In this document: one piece after another, positions 45,072-53,731 of the stretch
How positions within the stretch are numbered: position 1 is the stretch's first letter
Layout of the letters: every line of letters begins with the position of its first letter
Source of the DNA: Kiloniella laminariae DSM 19542
GTDB taxonomy: Bacteria; Pseudomonadota; Alphaproteobacteria; Kiloniellales; Kiloniellaceae
Reading direction: 5' to 3'
Assembly (NCBI RefSeq): GCF_000374005.1
Contig: NZ_KB893146.1
Coordinates: 106,411 to 170,410 of the forward strand
DNA length: 64,000 bases
Position numbers and translations under genes: made by a program
The notes under the pieces: model-generated
Databases searched by the model: none
What the model was told of the DNA's origin: nothing
Seen by the model: the letters and a program-made list of their open reading frames with translations, nothing else

Positions 45072-45554
45072 TTAGTCTGAATCAGGCAAGCCACTCTGGG
45101 ACTGCACATAGTTTTGAATTCCGATGCGTTTGATCAGTTCAAACTGGGATTCGAGATAGTCGACATGCTCTTCTTCATCGACCAGAATCTGTTTCAGCAG
45201 ATCACGACTGCCGTAATCCTGAACTGATTCACAATGTTTGATCCCGGCTTTGTAAACTTCAACAGCTTCAAGTTCACCAGCCAGATCAGCCTTGAGGATT
45301 TCTTCAACGTCCTCGCCAATTTTCAACTTGTTCAGGCTCTGCAAATTCGGGAAGCCGTCCAGGAGCAGAATGCGGTCAATCAGTTTGTCCGCATGGTGCA
45401 TTTCCTCGATGGATTCCTTGTATTCGTGTTTGCCTAAGGCTTTCACACCCCAGTCATTAAGGAGCTTTGAGTGGAGGAAATACTGGTTAATTGCGGTGAG
45501 TTCGTGGGTCAGAGCAATGTTGAGATGCTCAATGACTTTTTTGTCGCCCTTCAT
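45072..45554 (-). CDS. bfr: Bacterioferritin
   Basis: The 160-residue protein stores iron in a 24-subunit shell. The diiron and haem ligands are visible: Glu18 in THELTAINQYF, Glu51, His54 and the haem-ligand Met52 in ESIEEMHHADKLIDRILLLDG, and later Glu residues in LAGELEAVEVYKAG and LVDEEEHVDYLE. The ATG at 45554 has GAGGAA upstream and gives the normal length; a longer upstream frame (to 45668) is unlikely to be translated. It neighbours the iron operon, fitting iron storage. Confidence 0.95.
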   Translation of the reverse strand: MKGDKKVIEHLNIALTHELTAINQYFLHSKLLNDWGVKALGKHEYKESIEEMHHADKLIDRILLLDGFPNLQSLNKLKIGEDVEEILKADLAGELEAVEVYKAGIKHCESVQDYGSRDLLKQILVDEEEHVDYLESQFELIKRIGIQNYVQSQSGLPDSD

Positions 45555-45708
45555 GATGCGTTCCTCAGTTTTTAGCTTTTCAGAAAAGGAAATCTCTTTC
45601 CTTACGGGGAGTTGGTCTATCTTTTTAGAATCTTTCCAATAATGTAATTTATCCTGGTTTTTTTTCAAGTATTTTTTGGTTTATTCGACAGGAGTTGTCT
45701 GGAGGATT

Positions 45709-47133
45709 TTAAAAGTATTCGGCCGTGTTGAGTGTTGGAGTGGAGAGGATTGCGCCAATTTTTCTGAGGGCGACCCCGAGCGTTTCTGTTTTTCCCGGGG
45801 CCATGATTGATAGTCTTACATGTCTGTTTCCGCAGCCAGGCCGATTGGAAAAACGGTGTCCTGATGTCAGGAGAACGCCAGCCAGCTCAGCCTGCTTGAT
45901 GAAAAGGTCTACTTTGCAAAGATCAGGGAGCTCGACCCAGGCGTGGGAGTGGCAAAATTTGAGGGAGACCACTTTATCTTCCAGCTCTGCCCGGGTCAGC
46001 CGCTCTCTTTCACGCGCCTGGACGAGAGAGGTGTCGGTCATTTTTTGTAAACTGTCGCTGCGCAGAGCCAGTTCAGACGCCGCGACAGTGAGAACAGGGG
46101 ATACCATCCAGCTCTGGGCCGTGATTCCCTGGGCCATCAGCATGGTGATCTGGGGCGAAGCCACTGATACGCCGATACGCAGAGAAGGGGTGAGGCGCTT
46201 GGCCAGGCCGGTCAGGTAAATTGCATTATCCGGAAACAGGGTGGCATAGGGAGGAGGGGCGTCGGGGTAAAGAAAGCCATAGATGTCATCTTCGATAATA
46301 AGCACATCATATTTTTTGGCGATCTCGCCAATAAGCTGCCGACGTTCAAGGGGGGTGGTGATGCAGGTTGGATTATGCCCTGTCGCCGTGGTAACGAGCA
46401 GACGTAGTCGCCCGGCCCGACAGAGCCGCTCAAAGTCGATTGGATCTATTCCGAAATCGTCGCAGTCAACAATGACACTGGAGAGGCCTGATTGGCTGAG
46501 AGCCGCTGAGACGCCGGGATAACACAGGGGTTCCAGACAGATGGTGTCTCCCGGAGAGGTCAGGCGATTGAGCGCCGTGAAAATTCCATTTTGCGCACCA
46601 TGGTTGATCAATAATCTTTCTTCTCCTATCTGCTGCAGAGAAGCGGGAAGAAAAGCTCGCATCGCCAGTTTTTGTGGCGCGGTGCCATAACCATCGCGAT
46701 AGGTCATAAGAGTCAGGGAAGAGGCTTTCTCAGCAGTCCGATGCAAAGCCCAGCGCAGCAGATCTTCTCCTTCTTCGTTGGCAATGGCATTCATGGCGAG
46801 ATCAATAACCCCGAGATCTGCCAGCTTCACATCACTTCTGTTCTGTGCCGGGCGTGGCAGGATGATATCGGCACCAATGCTGGTCTCTTCGCGAACAAAA
46901 GTACCGCGACCGACTTCGGCAGTTACCATACCTCTCCGCTCCAGTGCCGCGTATACACGGGACATGGTGCCCAGACTACAGCCAGCTTGCCAGGCAGCAT
47001 CCCGCAGGGGCGGGAGTTTTTCGCCTGGTCGCAGAGTTCCCTCCCGGATGGCTTGGCGAAAGAGGTTTTCCAGCTGACTATATTTCTGCCCCGTTGCAGG
47101 GACATGAGACTTGATGAGAGAAAGAATTGTCAT
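45709..47133 (-). CDS. MocR-type regulator (GntR helix-turn-helix fused to aminotransferase domain)
   Basis: The 474-residue protein has an N-terminal GntR winged helix (LENLFRQAIREGTLRPGEKLPPLRDAAWQAGCSLGTMSRVYAALE) and a class I aminotransferase-like PLP domain (HNPTCITTPLERR, EDDIYGFL, and the PLP lysine probably in LAKRLTPSLRIG). MocR proteins sense PLP or amino compounds and often control a divergent gene, here the LysE exporter. The ATG at 47133 is preferred over the earlier in-frame ATG. Three GAACAAT motifs lie directly upstream. Confidence 0.88.
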   Translation of the reverse strand: MTILSLIKSHVPATGQKYSQLENLFRQAIREGTLRPGEKLPPLRDAAWQAGCSLGTMSRVYAALERRGMVTAEVGRGTFVREETSIGADIILPRPAQNRSDVKLADLGVIDLAMNAIANEEGEDLLRWALHRTAEKASSLTLMTYRDGYGTAPQKLAMRAFLPASLQQIGEERLLINHGAQNGIFTALNRLTSPGDTICLEPLCYPGVSAALSQSGLSSVIVDCDDFGIDPIDFERLCRAGRLRLLVTTATGHNPTCITTPLERRQLIGEIAKKYDVLIIEDDIYGFLYPDAPPPYATLFPDNAIYLTGLAKRLTPSLRIGVSVASPQITMLMAQGITAQSWMVSPVLTVAASELALRSDSLQKMTDTSLVQARERERLTRAELEDKVVSLKFCHSHAWVELPDLCKVDLFIKQAELAGVLLTSGHRFSNRPGCGNRHVRLSIMAPGKTETLGVALRKIGAILSTPTLNTAEYF

Positions 47134-47135
47134 AG

Positions 47136-47165
47136 GAACAATATAGATATTGTTCAATGAACAAT
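47136..47165. promoter_or_regulatory. Triple GAACAAT motif between the mocR-type and lysE genes
   Basis: GAACAATA (47136-47143), TATTGTTC (47148-47155) and TGAACAAT (47158-47165) give two overlapping inverted repeats and one 23-bp direct repeat. MocR regulators bind direct repeats, so this is a likely operator controlling the divergent genes. Confidence 0.6.
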
Positions 47166-47248
47166 GCAAGCGGATATATGGAGATATCCAAGCTCGTCAG
47201 AACCTTGAGAGAGCTTGGGATTTTTACAATATTGGCGGGATCAGAGAC

Positions 47249-47866
47249 ATGCTTTCAGAAAACATTTTACCAGCGTGGATATTTGCCGTTGTGATGTCCG
47301 GAACACCGGGTCCGGCAAACATGATCCTGATGGCAACAGGCGCGGCCTTGGGGTTTCGCCGGGCATTGCCTTTTACCTGTGGTGTTTTTATCGGATTTAC
47401 AGTGGTGCTTGCTGTTGCGGGATTTGGCATTACAGCGCTGCTGGATGGCTTCCCGGCTCTGGGGCCGGTGATAACGGTGGGAAGCAGCTGTTATCTTCTG
47501 TATCTGGCCTGGAAAATCGCCCGGATTGATTTGAAAAAATCATCGGGAGAAGCGGCCGCCAAATCTGTCGGTTTGATAAATGGCCTGATTGTTCACCCCA
47601 TGAATCCGAAAGCATGGCTGATGGCAACCACGGTTTTTGCCCAGTTTTCTGATCATTCCAGGCCTGCCTGGGAACAATGGCTGGTCATGAGTGTGATTTT
47701 TCTGTTTGGCGGTTTCCCGACCAACTGTATCTGGACCTGGGGCGGGGATCGTTTGATCTCTTCTATCCAGAGTCCGGGGCGACGGTTTGCTGTAAACCTG
47801 TTTCTGGCAATATCCACGGTCGCGATTGTTGCCTATATGGCTTTTAATCAGTTCGTCGTGGTGTAG
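47249..47866 (+). CDS. LysE/RhtB-family amino acid exporter
   Basis: The 205-residue membrane protein has six or so helices and the LysE-family opening PAWIFAVVMSGTPGPANMILMATGAALGFRRALPFTCGVFIG, with the conserved GPAN. A later NPKAWLMATTVFAQF segment is also typical. It exports amino acids or related compounds. The ATG at 47249 has GGCGGGA upstream, while the frame extends into the regulator region. It is divergent from the MocR-type gene, a common pairing in which the regulator senses the exported compound. Confidence 0.88.
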   Translation: MLSENILPAWIFAVVMSGTPGPANMILMATGAALGFRRALPFTCGVFIGFTVVLAVAGFGITALLDGFPALGPVITVGSSCYLLYLAWKIARIDLKKSSGEAAAKSVGLINGLIVHPMNPKAWLMATTVFAQFSDHSRPAWEQWLVMSVIFLFGGFPTNCIWTWGGDRLISSIQSPGRRFAVNLFLAISTVAIVAYMAFNQFVVV

Positions 47867-48221
47867 TATCACCCCCATAATAGGGCCGGAAAGTTCTGCT
47901 ACTCCGGCTCTGAAACAAAAAAACGAGAGAGGAAAACCTCTCCCGTACAGTAGGGTCGATAGAGCTTCTCTGGTCACAAAGTTGGCGGTGACCAGATCGC
48001 GAAAACCTCCGGTCCTTCCTTTTTCTGCTCACCGAGCCGGAAAAAGCCGAAGATACCTCATGTGCCGAAACGAAAGACAGTTGGCTATCTTCTGTCCGAT
48101 ACAGGATTGGAAGAAGACTAGGGCGGGGTCAGAAGCTCGGCAATAAAGCGTTGTCGTGCAGAGCAATATTTGTAAATATATTTATCAATTGAAAAAGATA
48201 TTTGTGAATGTTGTAAAAGAT
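47867..48221. other. Intergenic region upstream of the ScfR gene
   Basis: About 355 bp without a supported gene. It holds an imperfect hairpin (AGGGCCGGA 47882-47890 with TCCGGCTCT 47903-47911, one G-T pair) just behind lysE, without a T-run, and a small GAGAGG/CCTCTC hairpin near 47926-47942. The last 60 bases before the ScfR gene are AT-rich, probably its promoter. Confidence 0.45.
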
Positions 48222-49742
48222 ATGGCGCGTCAGATATTTGCAGGGCGAAAAATTCGCCACCTTAGAGCACAGCTGGGTCTGACCCAGGTGGCGATGGCCG
48301 GGCAGCTGGGTATTTCTGCGGCCTATCTCAATCTAGTTGAGCATAACCAGCGCCCCCTTTCAAGAAAGCTGCAGAAAAAACTGGAGAGTGTCCTGCCAGT
48401 TAAGGAGGGGGAACTCTCCGGGGGGGAGGAAGCAAGAATGCTGTCGGCCCTGGAAGAGCTTTTTTCCGACCCGCTTTTTGATCGTAACCGTCCTGGAGGC
48501 GCAACACTTGGTGACTTTGTCGCGGTTCATCCCGAGATTTGCCGGGCGGTACTCAAGCTTTACCGGGCCTTTCGCAATGCGCGCGAGGATCGCCTCAAGG
48601 CCCGGGAAAGCCTCTCTGCTGACCCTTACTTTTCGGACACCAGCCACAAGCTGTTGACCCAGCTGACGTCGATACGTTCGTTTGCTGAAATTCTCCAGGA
48701 TAACGACGATCTCTCAGACCACCAGCGCGGACGTTTTACCGATGTCCTGGTGGACGAGAGCAAAAAACTGACCCTGATGGTTGGGGAGTTGTTTGACTTT
48801 ATCAATGGTGAGTCTCTGGAATCCGCAAGCCTGAGTGAAACCCCCACGGATGAAGTGGTGGATATGCTTTCGGTTAATGATCATTATTTTCCTGAGCTGG
48901 AAGAGGCGGCTGAACAACTGCGGGAAAGAATTGGCAACCCCCAGCCCTATGGACTTTTTGATGCCCTGGTTCACTATCTGGATGAGCAGCTCGGAATATC
49001 TGTCGAGATCGTTCCGGTGACAACACAGCCCTCGCTCAAAAGAGGGATGTGGGAACTGGAAGGGGAGGACGGCGGTGTGCTTCGACTGATGGAAACACTT
49101 TCGGTCAGTTCGCTGGTTTTTCGTCTTGCCCGGGTCGTTGCCGAAGTTGCCTATGCTGACGTTCTGGAAAAAACGCTGGCACGGGGGCATGTGAGCAGTG
49201 ACGAGGCCAGGCAACTTTGCCTGAAAGCACTGGGGAGCTATTTTGCCGGTGCTCTGATGATGCCTTACGCTGCCTTTCGCAAGGCAGCTTTTGAATTGCG
49301 TCATGATATCGATCTGTTGCGACGGCGTTTCCGGGTCGGCTTCGAGCAGGTATGCCACCGCCTGACCACCTTGCAAAAACCACAGGAAGAAGGGGTGCCG
49401 TTTCATTTTGTCAGGGTTGATCTTGCCGGACAGATTTCGAAACGCTTTAGTGCTTCTGGATTAAGAATTCCCCGCTATGGTGTGTTGCCTGCGCAATGGG
49501 GGGTCCAGGATGCTTTCCTCAAGCCGGGAAGAATCAGCACCCATTCCATGCGAGCGGAAGACATGGCTATTTATTTTTCTATCACCCGCACAGTGACAAA
49601 ACCGGGTACCATGGTGGGGCAGGCAGGAAATACCTTTGCCGTCAGCCTGGGGTGCGAGATCTCCTTTGCCCGCCATATGGTTTACGCTGACGGTCTGGAT
49701 TTCACGCATCCCGACAGTGTGTTGCCACCCGTGAAGAAATAA
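48222..49742 (+). CDS. XRE/ScfR-family regulator with an embedded histidine-kinase dimerisation-like domain
   Basis: The 506-residue protein starts with a Cro/C1 helix-turn-helix (about residues 7-60: KIRHLRAQLGLTQVAMAGQL). Residues 138-194 form an H-box-like segment: SHKLLTQLTSIRSFAEIL with His142, then an RFTDVLVDESKKLTLMVGEL helix. This aligns with the kinase dimerisation domain of the downstream gene at about 25 of 56 positions. The C-terminal half matches short-chain fatty-acyl regulators (ARVVAEVAYAD, SYFAGALMMPYAAFR, EQVCHRLTTLQKP, FHFVRVDLAGQISKRFSASG). No ATPase domain is present. The ATG at 48222 is clear by composition, though the ribosome-binding site is weak. This domain order is unusual. 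Confidence 0.82.
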   Translation: MARQIFAGRKIRHLRAQLGLTQVAMAGQLGISAAYLNLVEHNQRPLSRKLQKKLESVLPVKEGELSGGEEARMLSALEELFSDPLFDRNRPGGATLGDFVAVHPEICRAVLKLYRAFRNAREDRLKARESLSADPYFSDTSHKLLTQLTSIRSFAEILQDNDDLSDHQRGRFTDVLVDESKKLTLMVGELFDFINGESLESASLSETPTDEVVDMLSVNDHYFPELEEAAEQLRERIGNPQPYGLFDALVHYLDEQLGISVEIVPVTTQPSLKRGMWELEGEDGGVLRLMETLSVSSLVFRLARVVAEVAYADVLEKTLARGHVSSDEARQLCLKALGSYFAGALMMPYAAFRKAAFELRHDIDLLRRRFRVGFEQVCHRLTTLQKPQEEGVPFHFVRVDLAGQISKRFSASGLRIPRYGVLPAQWGVQDAFLKPGRISTHSMRAEDMAIYFSITRTVTKPGTMVGQAGNTFAVSLGCEISFARHMVYADGLDFTHPDSVLPPVKK

Positions 49743-49827
49743 TTGCGCAGAGTAACCCAACGTTCGGTGCTCCGTAGAAAAATGACCATTTGATCGTGAT
49801 TGTTCCCGTCGTGGCAAAGATAATGCA

Positions 49828-49851
49828 GCCAAGGTGAAATCTCGCCTTGGC
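49828..49851. other. 7-bp inverted repeat between ScfR and response regulator genes
   Basis: GCCAAGG (49828-49834) and CCTTGGC (49845-49851) flank ten bases. It is in the 191-bp gap between the ScfR gene and the response regulator gene and might be a hairpin or a binding site. Confidence 0.35.
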
Positions 49852-49933
49852 AAATGGCTTGGGCTAACGTTAGTCTGGCGGTAACAGGGAATACAAAAAA
49901 CAGAGATAACCGGATTGCGGAGAAAGGCAGAAA

Positions 49934-50317
49934 ATGCCTCAAACGGTTCTCGTAGTTGAAGACGAGCCCCATATTGTAGACTCACTCAGCTTTCTGATGA
50001 AGAGGGCAGGTTTTGAAGTCTTTATTGCACGCGACGGTGATGCCGCCTTGCGGATGGTGGAAAGCTGCCCACCGGATCTGATGTTGCTGGATATCATGCT
50101 GCCCCGGCGGGACGGTTTTGATGTTTTAAAGTCGGTCAGGGCCAATGCAGCATGGCAGGATATACGGGTCATCCTTCTGACGGCCAAAGGTCGTGATGTG
50201 GACCGTTTAAAGGGGATGGAACTCGGTGCTGACGATTTTGTCACCAAACCTTTTTCCACCAAGGAAATTGTCCGGCTGGTTCGGCAGCATCTGGGTGTTG
50301 AAGAAAAAACAGCATAA
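49934..50317 (+). CDS. Single-domain CheY-like response regulator
   Basis: The 127-residue protein is a bare receiver: VLVVEDEP with acidic pocket Asp10 and Glu11, phospho-acceptor Asp53 in LLDIMLP, Thr83 in ILLTAKG and Lys105 in VTKPFS. No output domain follows. It lies between the ScfR regulator with its kinase-like segment and the symporter kinase, so it may relay phosphate between them. AAAGG lies before the ATG. The family assignment is certain; its partners are inference. Confidence 0.93.
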   Translation: MPQTVLVVEDEPHIVDSLSFLMKRAGFEVFIARDGDAALRMVESCPPDLMLLDIMLPRRDGFDVLKSVRANAAWQDIRVILLTAKGRDVDRLKGMELGADDFVTKPFSTKEIVRLVRQHLGVEEKTA

Positions 50318-50383
50318 GCAAAGCGTGAATTTTAATGTACCCCGTTGAAGGGGGCTTCTTGCTTCTTTAATCGGGGAGGAGAC

Positions 50384-50848
50384 ATGAGACGTCCGGGTGA
50401 GAAGGCTGATCGGAGTATCGCACTTTTCCTTTTGGCCGTTTTGTTATTTAGTCCTCAGGTTCTGTCTATTTTTAGTCATGACGCTCTATTTTTTGGACTG
50501 CCGCCGCTCTTTGCTTATCTTTTTGCGGCCTGGAGCGTGATCATTCTTGCCGTGGGCTGGTCATCCTGGAGAGAACAAGGGGATGATAATCTGCCACGGG
50601 AACCTCTTTCGTCGGGTGGCGCGGTCCCCGGGCTGGATAATGTCACGGGCGTGAGCGCACAATTCGTCCCTGAACATGGACTCCCCTCCGGGGTGGAGCC
50701 AAGAGAAAGCAGCAATCTTGAGGGGGATGCGGCGTTGGCAGCTTCACAACAGACGATGAACGAAGAAGCTGTCATGAACCAAGAGAATACCTCTATTTCC
50801 AAAGAAGATGATCTTTCAAATAAGCCGGAGCCCAGGGATGCTGGTTGA
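50384..50848 (+). CDS. Small membrane protein with acidic tail, upstream of the symporter kinase
   Basis: The 154-residue product has two likely membrane helices (IALFLLAVLLFSPQVLSIF and LPPLFAYLFAAWSVIILAVGW) separated by a short turn, then a polar, Glu/Ser/Asn-rich tail of about 85 residues. Small two-helix proteins often accompany SSS transporters and symporter kinases. The ATG at 50384 follows GGAGG at good spacing. It overlaps the kinase gene by 11 bp, implying coupled translation. I cannot assign a family with confidence. Confidence 0.7.
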   Translation: MRRPGEKADRSIALFLLAVLLFSPQVLSIFSHDALFFGLPPLFAYLFAAWSVIILAVGWSSWREQGDDNLPREPLSSGGAVPGLDNVTGVSAQFVPEHGLPSGVEPRESSNLEGDAALAASQQTMNEEAVMNQENTSISKEDDLSNKPEPRDAG

Positions 50849-53594
50849 CTGGTTTATTGTTCTGGCGGCAATTGGTTATCTATCCATTCTTTTTGCGGTA
50901 GCCTATGTTGCAGACAAGCGGGCGGAACGGGGGGCCGGGATAACATCACACCCCTATATCTATGCGCTGTCTCTGGGGGTCTATTGTACTTCCTGGACTT
51001 TTTATGGTTCCGTTGGACGTGCAGCTTCAAGCGGGCTGGATTTTTTACCTATTTATATTGGCCCAACGCTGGTTTTTATTCTCTGGTGGCTCGTGATTCG
51101 CAAGATTATCCGGATTACCAAAGCGCATCGTATTACCTCAATTGCCGATTTTATCTCCTCGCGCTACGGCAAGAGCTCAAGGATGAGTATCCTTGTTACA
51201 GTTATCGCGATAGTCGGGATCGTTCCTTATATTTCCTTACAGCTTAAAGCTGTTGCCATCAGCTTTAACGTGCTCAAGCAGTATCCTGAAGTCATTGTGC
51301 CCAGCTATTCGCCGCCAATTGCCACGGTGGCTGATACGGCTTTCTGGGTTGCGTTGGTGATGGCGCTATTTGCCATTCTTTTTGGTACCCGAACCGTCGA
51401 TAACAGTGAGCATCATGAAGGCGTCGTGGTGGCGATTGCCTTTGAATCCGTGGTTAAGTTGCTGGCTTTTCTGGCGGTCGGGATTTTTGTCACCTATGGC
51501 CTGTACGATGGATTTGGGGATCTTTTTGCCAAGGCTTCTGCCTATCCGGAGCTGGTAAAGTTAATGACCTTCGAGCAGGAGGGGGCCTATACCACCTGGG
51601 TGACCCTGACCACATTGTCTATGGTCGCGGCAATTTGTCTGCCCCGTCAGTTTCAGGTCATGGCTGTTGAAAATGTCAATGAGCCTGAATTGCGCAAGGG
51701 TGCCTGGCTTTTTCCGCTTTATCTCTTGGCAATCAATATTTTTGTCCTGCCCATTGCACTTGGGGGGCTGCTTCAGTTCCCGGGGGGAGTCGTTGATGCC
51801 GACACCTTCGTCCTGACTTTGCCGATGGCACATCATCAAGAGTGGTTGGCACTTTTTGTGTTTTTGGGCGGCTTGTCAGCAGCGACGGGAATGGTGATCG
51901 TCGCGACCATTGCCCTGAGCACAATGGTGAGTAACGATCTGGTTATGCCAGCTCTTTTACAATTGAAGTGGCTTGGTCTGACTGAGAGAGGCGATTTCAC
52001 AGGAATTGTGCTCTTTGTCCGGCGCAGCAGTATTCTTTTGATCCTGTTTTTCGGCTATGCCTATTTCCGTTTTCTGGGTGAAAGTGATGCTCTGGTCACG
52101 ATTGGCCTGATCTCCTTTTCGGCAGTCTTCCAGTTTGCTCCTGCCATGCTTGGTGGCTTGTTCTGGAAGGGCGGCAACCGGTCGGGGGCCTTAACAGGAT
52201 TGTTCTTGGGCTTCGTTGTCTGGGCCTACACACTCCTGCTTCCTTCTTTTGCCAAATCCGGCATCTTGCCACATTCCTTTATCACAGAAGGGCCATTGGG
52301 TATCGAAATGCTCAAGCCCTATGCCCTGTTTGGTCTGCAGGGGCTTGATAATCTCACTCATGCCCTGTTCTGGACGACGGTAGTAAATGTTGGTGCCTAT
52401 GTTTTTATTTCGCTTTACAGCAAACATTCAGCCCTGGAGCGGGTGCAGGGAGCTCTCTTTGTTGATGTTTTTCGCTATGCAGATCAGGGGCCACGCTCTC
52501 AGATATGGCAGGGATCAGCCTTGGTGGAAGATCTGTTTAATCTTCTGGTCCGGTTTATCGGGCGTGCGCGGGCTGATCGCGCTTTCAGCAATTATTTTCG
52601 CGACCGGGGGCTGGAACGTCGCCGGGTGACCACGGCAGATGCTGATCTGGTTAACTTCACCGAGCGCTTAATGGCCGGAGCCATCGGAACGGCCTCGGCC
52701 AGGGTGATGATTTCCTCTGTCGTCAAGGGGGAGGCTGTACGGATTGAAGAGGTGATGAAAATCCTCGAGGAGACCTCCCAGGTTATCGAATATAGCCAGA
52801 GCCTTGAACAGAAATCTCTCGAACTTGAAAGTACAACACGGCAGTTGCGGGCAGCCAATGAAAGGCTCAAGGAGCTCGATCGCCTTAAGGATGAGTTCCT
52901 TTCAACAGTTAGTCACGAGTTGCGAACTCCCCTGACCTCCATCCGTTCCTTCAGCGAGATCCTGAGTGACCATCCGGATCTTGACGAAATCGAAAAAAGC
53001 AGATTTCTCCGGATCATTGTTAAAGAGAGTGTACGTCTGACCCGCTTGATCAACCAGGTGCTGGATCTGGCCAAGATTGAGGCCGGGCAGATGGAATGGG
53101 TGGTAGAAAAGCTGGACGTGGCCCGGGTCATCGAGAACTCGGTGGAGGCCATGAGTGCTTTGCTCTCAGAGCGAACTATTCAATTGGAAAAGGATATCTG
53201 GGCCAATCTACCAGCGGTAAAGGGTGACAGGGACCGCCTGATGCAGGTCATCGTCAACCTGCTTTCCAATGCGGTGAAATTCTGTGATCCGAAAAAGGGG
53301 CGGGTCAAGGTCTCGGTACGCAGGTCAGGACCAGAACTCGTGGTTCTTGTCTCGGATAACGGCCGGGGCATTCCCTGGATCTCCAGAGAAAAGATATTTG
53401 AAAAATTTCATCAAAGCCGGGAAGGCCTGACAGATAAACCTCATGGTACCGGGTTGGGGTTAAGCATTTCACGGCAGATCGTCGAGTATTTTGGCGGACG
53501 TCTTGAACTGGTTGAATCAAGTAGCAAGGGATCAGTCTTTGGTGTTTTTCTCCCTGTAGAAGAAGACCAGGAGCAGATCAGGGCCGGAGAGTGA
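50838..53594 (+). CDS. Sodium/solute symporter-fused histidine kinase (CbrA-like, with STAC domain)
   Basis: The 918-residue protein joins a multi-helix SSS transporter (about residues 1-550: VDWFIVLAAIGYLSILFAVAY, later PRQFQVMAVENVNE) to a STAC domain (ADLVNFTERLMAGAIGTASARVM, around residue 600). A coiled coil follows, then a HisKA domain with phospho-acceptor His693 in SHELRTPLTSIRSF, and an ATPase domain with NLLSNAVKF, DNGRGIP and GTGLGLSIS. CbrA-like kinases sense transport or availability of a nutrient. The ATG at 50838 has GGAG upstream and overlaps the small membrane gene. Confidence 0.92.
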   Translation: MLVDWFIVLAAIGYLSILFAVAYVADKRAERGAGITSHPYIYALSLGVYCTSWTFYGSVGRAASSGLDFLPIYIGPTLVFILWWLVIRKIIRITKAHRITSIADFISSRYGKSSRMSILVTVIAIVGIVPYISLQLKAVAISFNVLKQYPEVIVPSYSPPIATVADTAFWVALVMALFAILFGTRTVDNSEHHEGVVVAIAFESVVKLLAFLAVGIFVTYGLYDGFGDLFAKASAYPELVKLMTFEQEGAYTTWVTLTTLSMVAAICLPRQFQVMAVENVNEPELRKGAWLFPLYLLAINIFVLPIALGGLLQFPGGVVDADTFVLTLPMAHHQEWLALFVFLGGLSAATGMVIVATIALSTMVSNDLVMPALLQLKWLGLTERGDFTGIVLFVRRSSILLILFFGYAYFRFLGESDALVTIGLISFSAVFQFAPAMLGGLFWKGGNRSGALTGLFLGFVVWAYTLLLPSFAKSGILPHSFITEGPLGIEMLKPYALFGLQGLDNLTHALFWTTVVNVGAYVFISLYSKHSALERVQGALFVDVFRYADQGPRSQIWQGSALVEDLFNLLVRFIGRARADRAFSNYFRDRGLERRRVTTADADLVNFTERLMAGAIGTASARVMISSVVKGEAVRIEEVMKILEETSQVIEYSQSLEQKSLELESTTRQLRAANERLKELDRLKDEFLSTVSHELRTPLTSIRSFSEILSDHPDLDEIEKSRFLRIIVKESVRLTRLINQVLDLAKIEAGQMEWVVEKLDVARVIENSVEAMSALLSERTIQLEKDIWANLPAVKGDRDRLMQVIVNLLSNAVKFCDPKKGRVKVSVRRSGPELVVLVSDNGRGIPWISREKIFEKFHQSREGLTDKPHGTGLGLSISRQIVEYFGGRLELVESSSKGSVFGVFLPVEEDQEQIRAGE

Positions 53595-53731
53595 GGGCGC
53601 GATGAGTTTCTCTGAACTGAATTGATGTAAAGAGAGCCTGCGCGATAAGATTGCACCCGTCGGACTGATGGGGTAAAACCGCTCCAGTGCAGTGATCTGC
53701 AAAAGAGATAACACCTTTTCTGGAGCGCCGA

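Noticed and set aside
48900-49500. ImmA/IrrE-type metallopeptidase in the ScfR-like regulator
   Set aside because: No HExxH motif is present; the region matches the ScfR ligand-binding domain instead.
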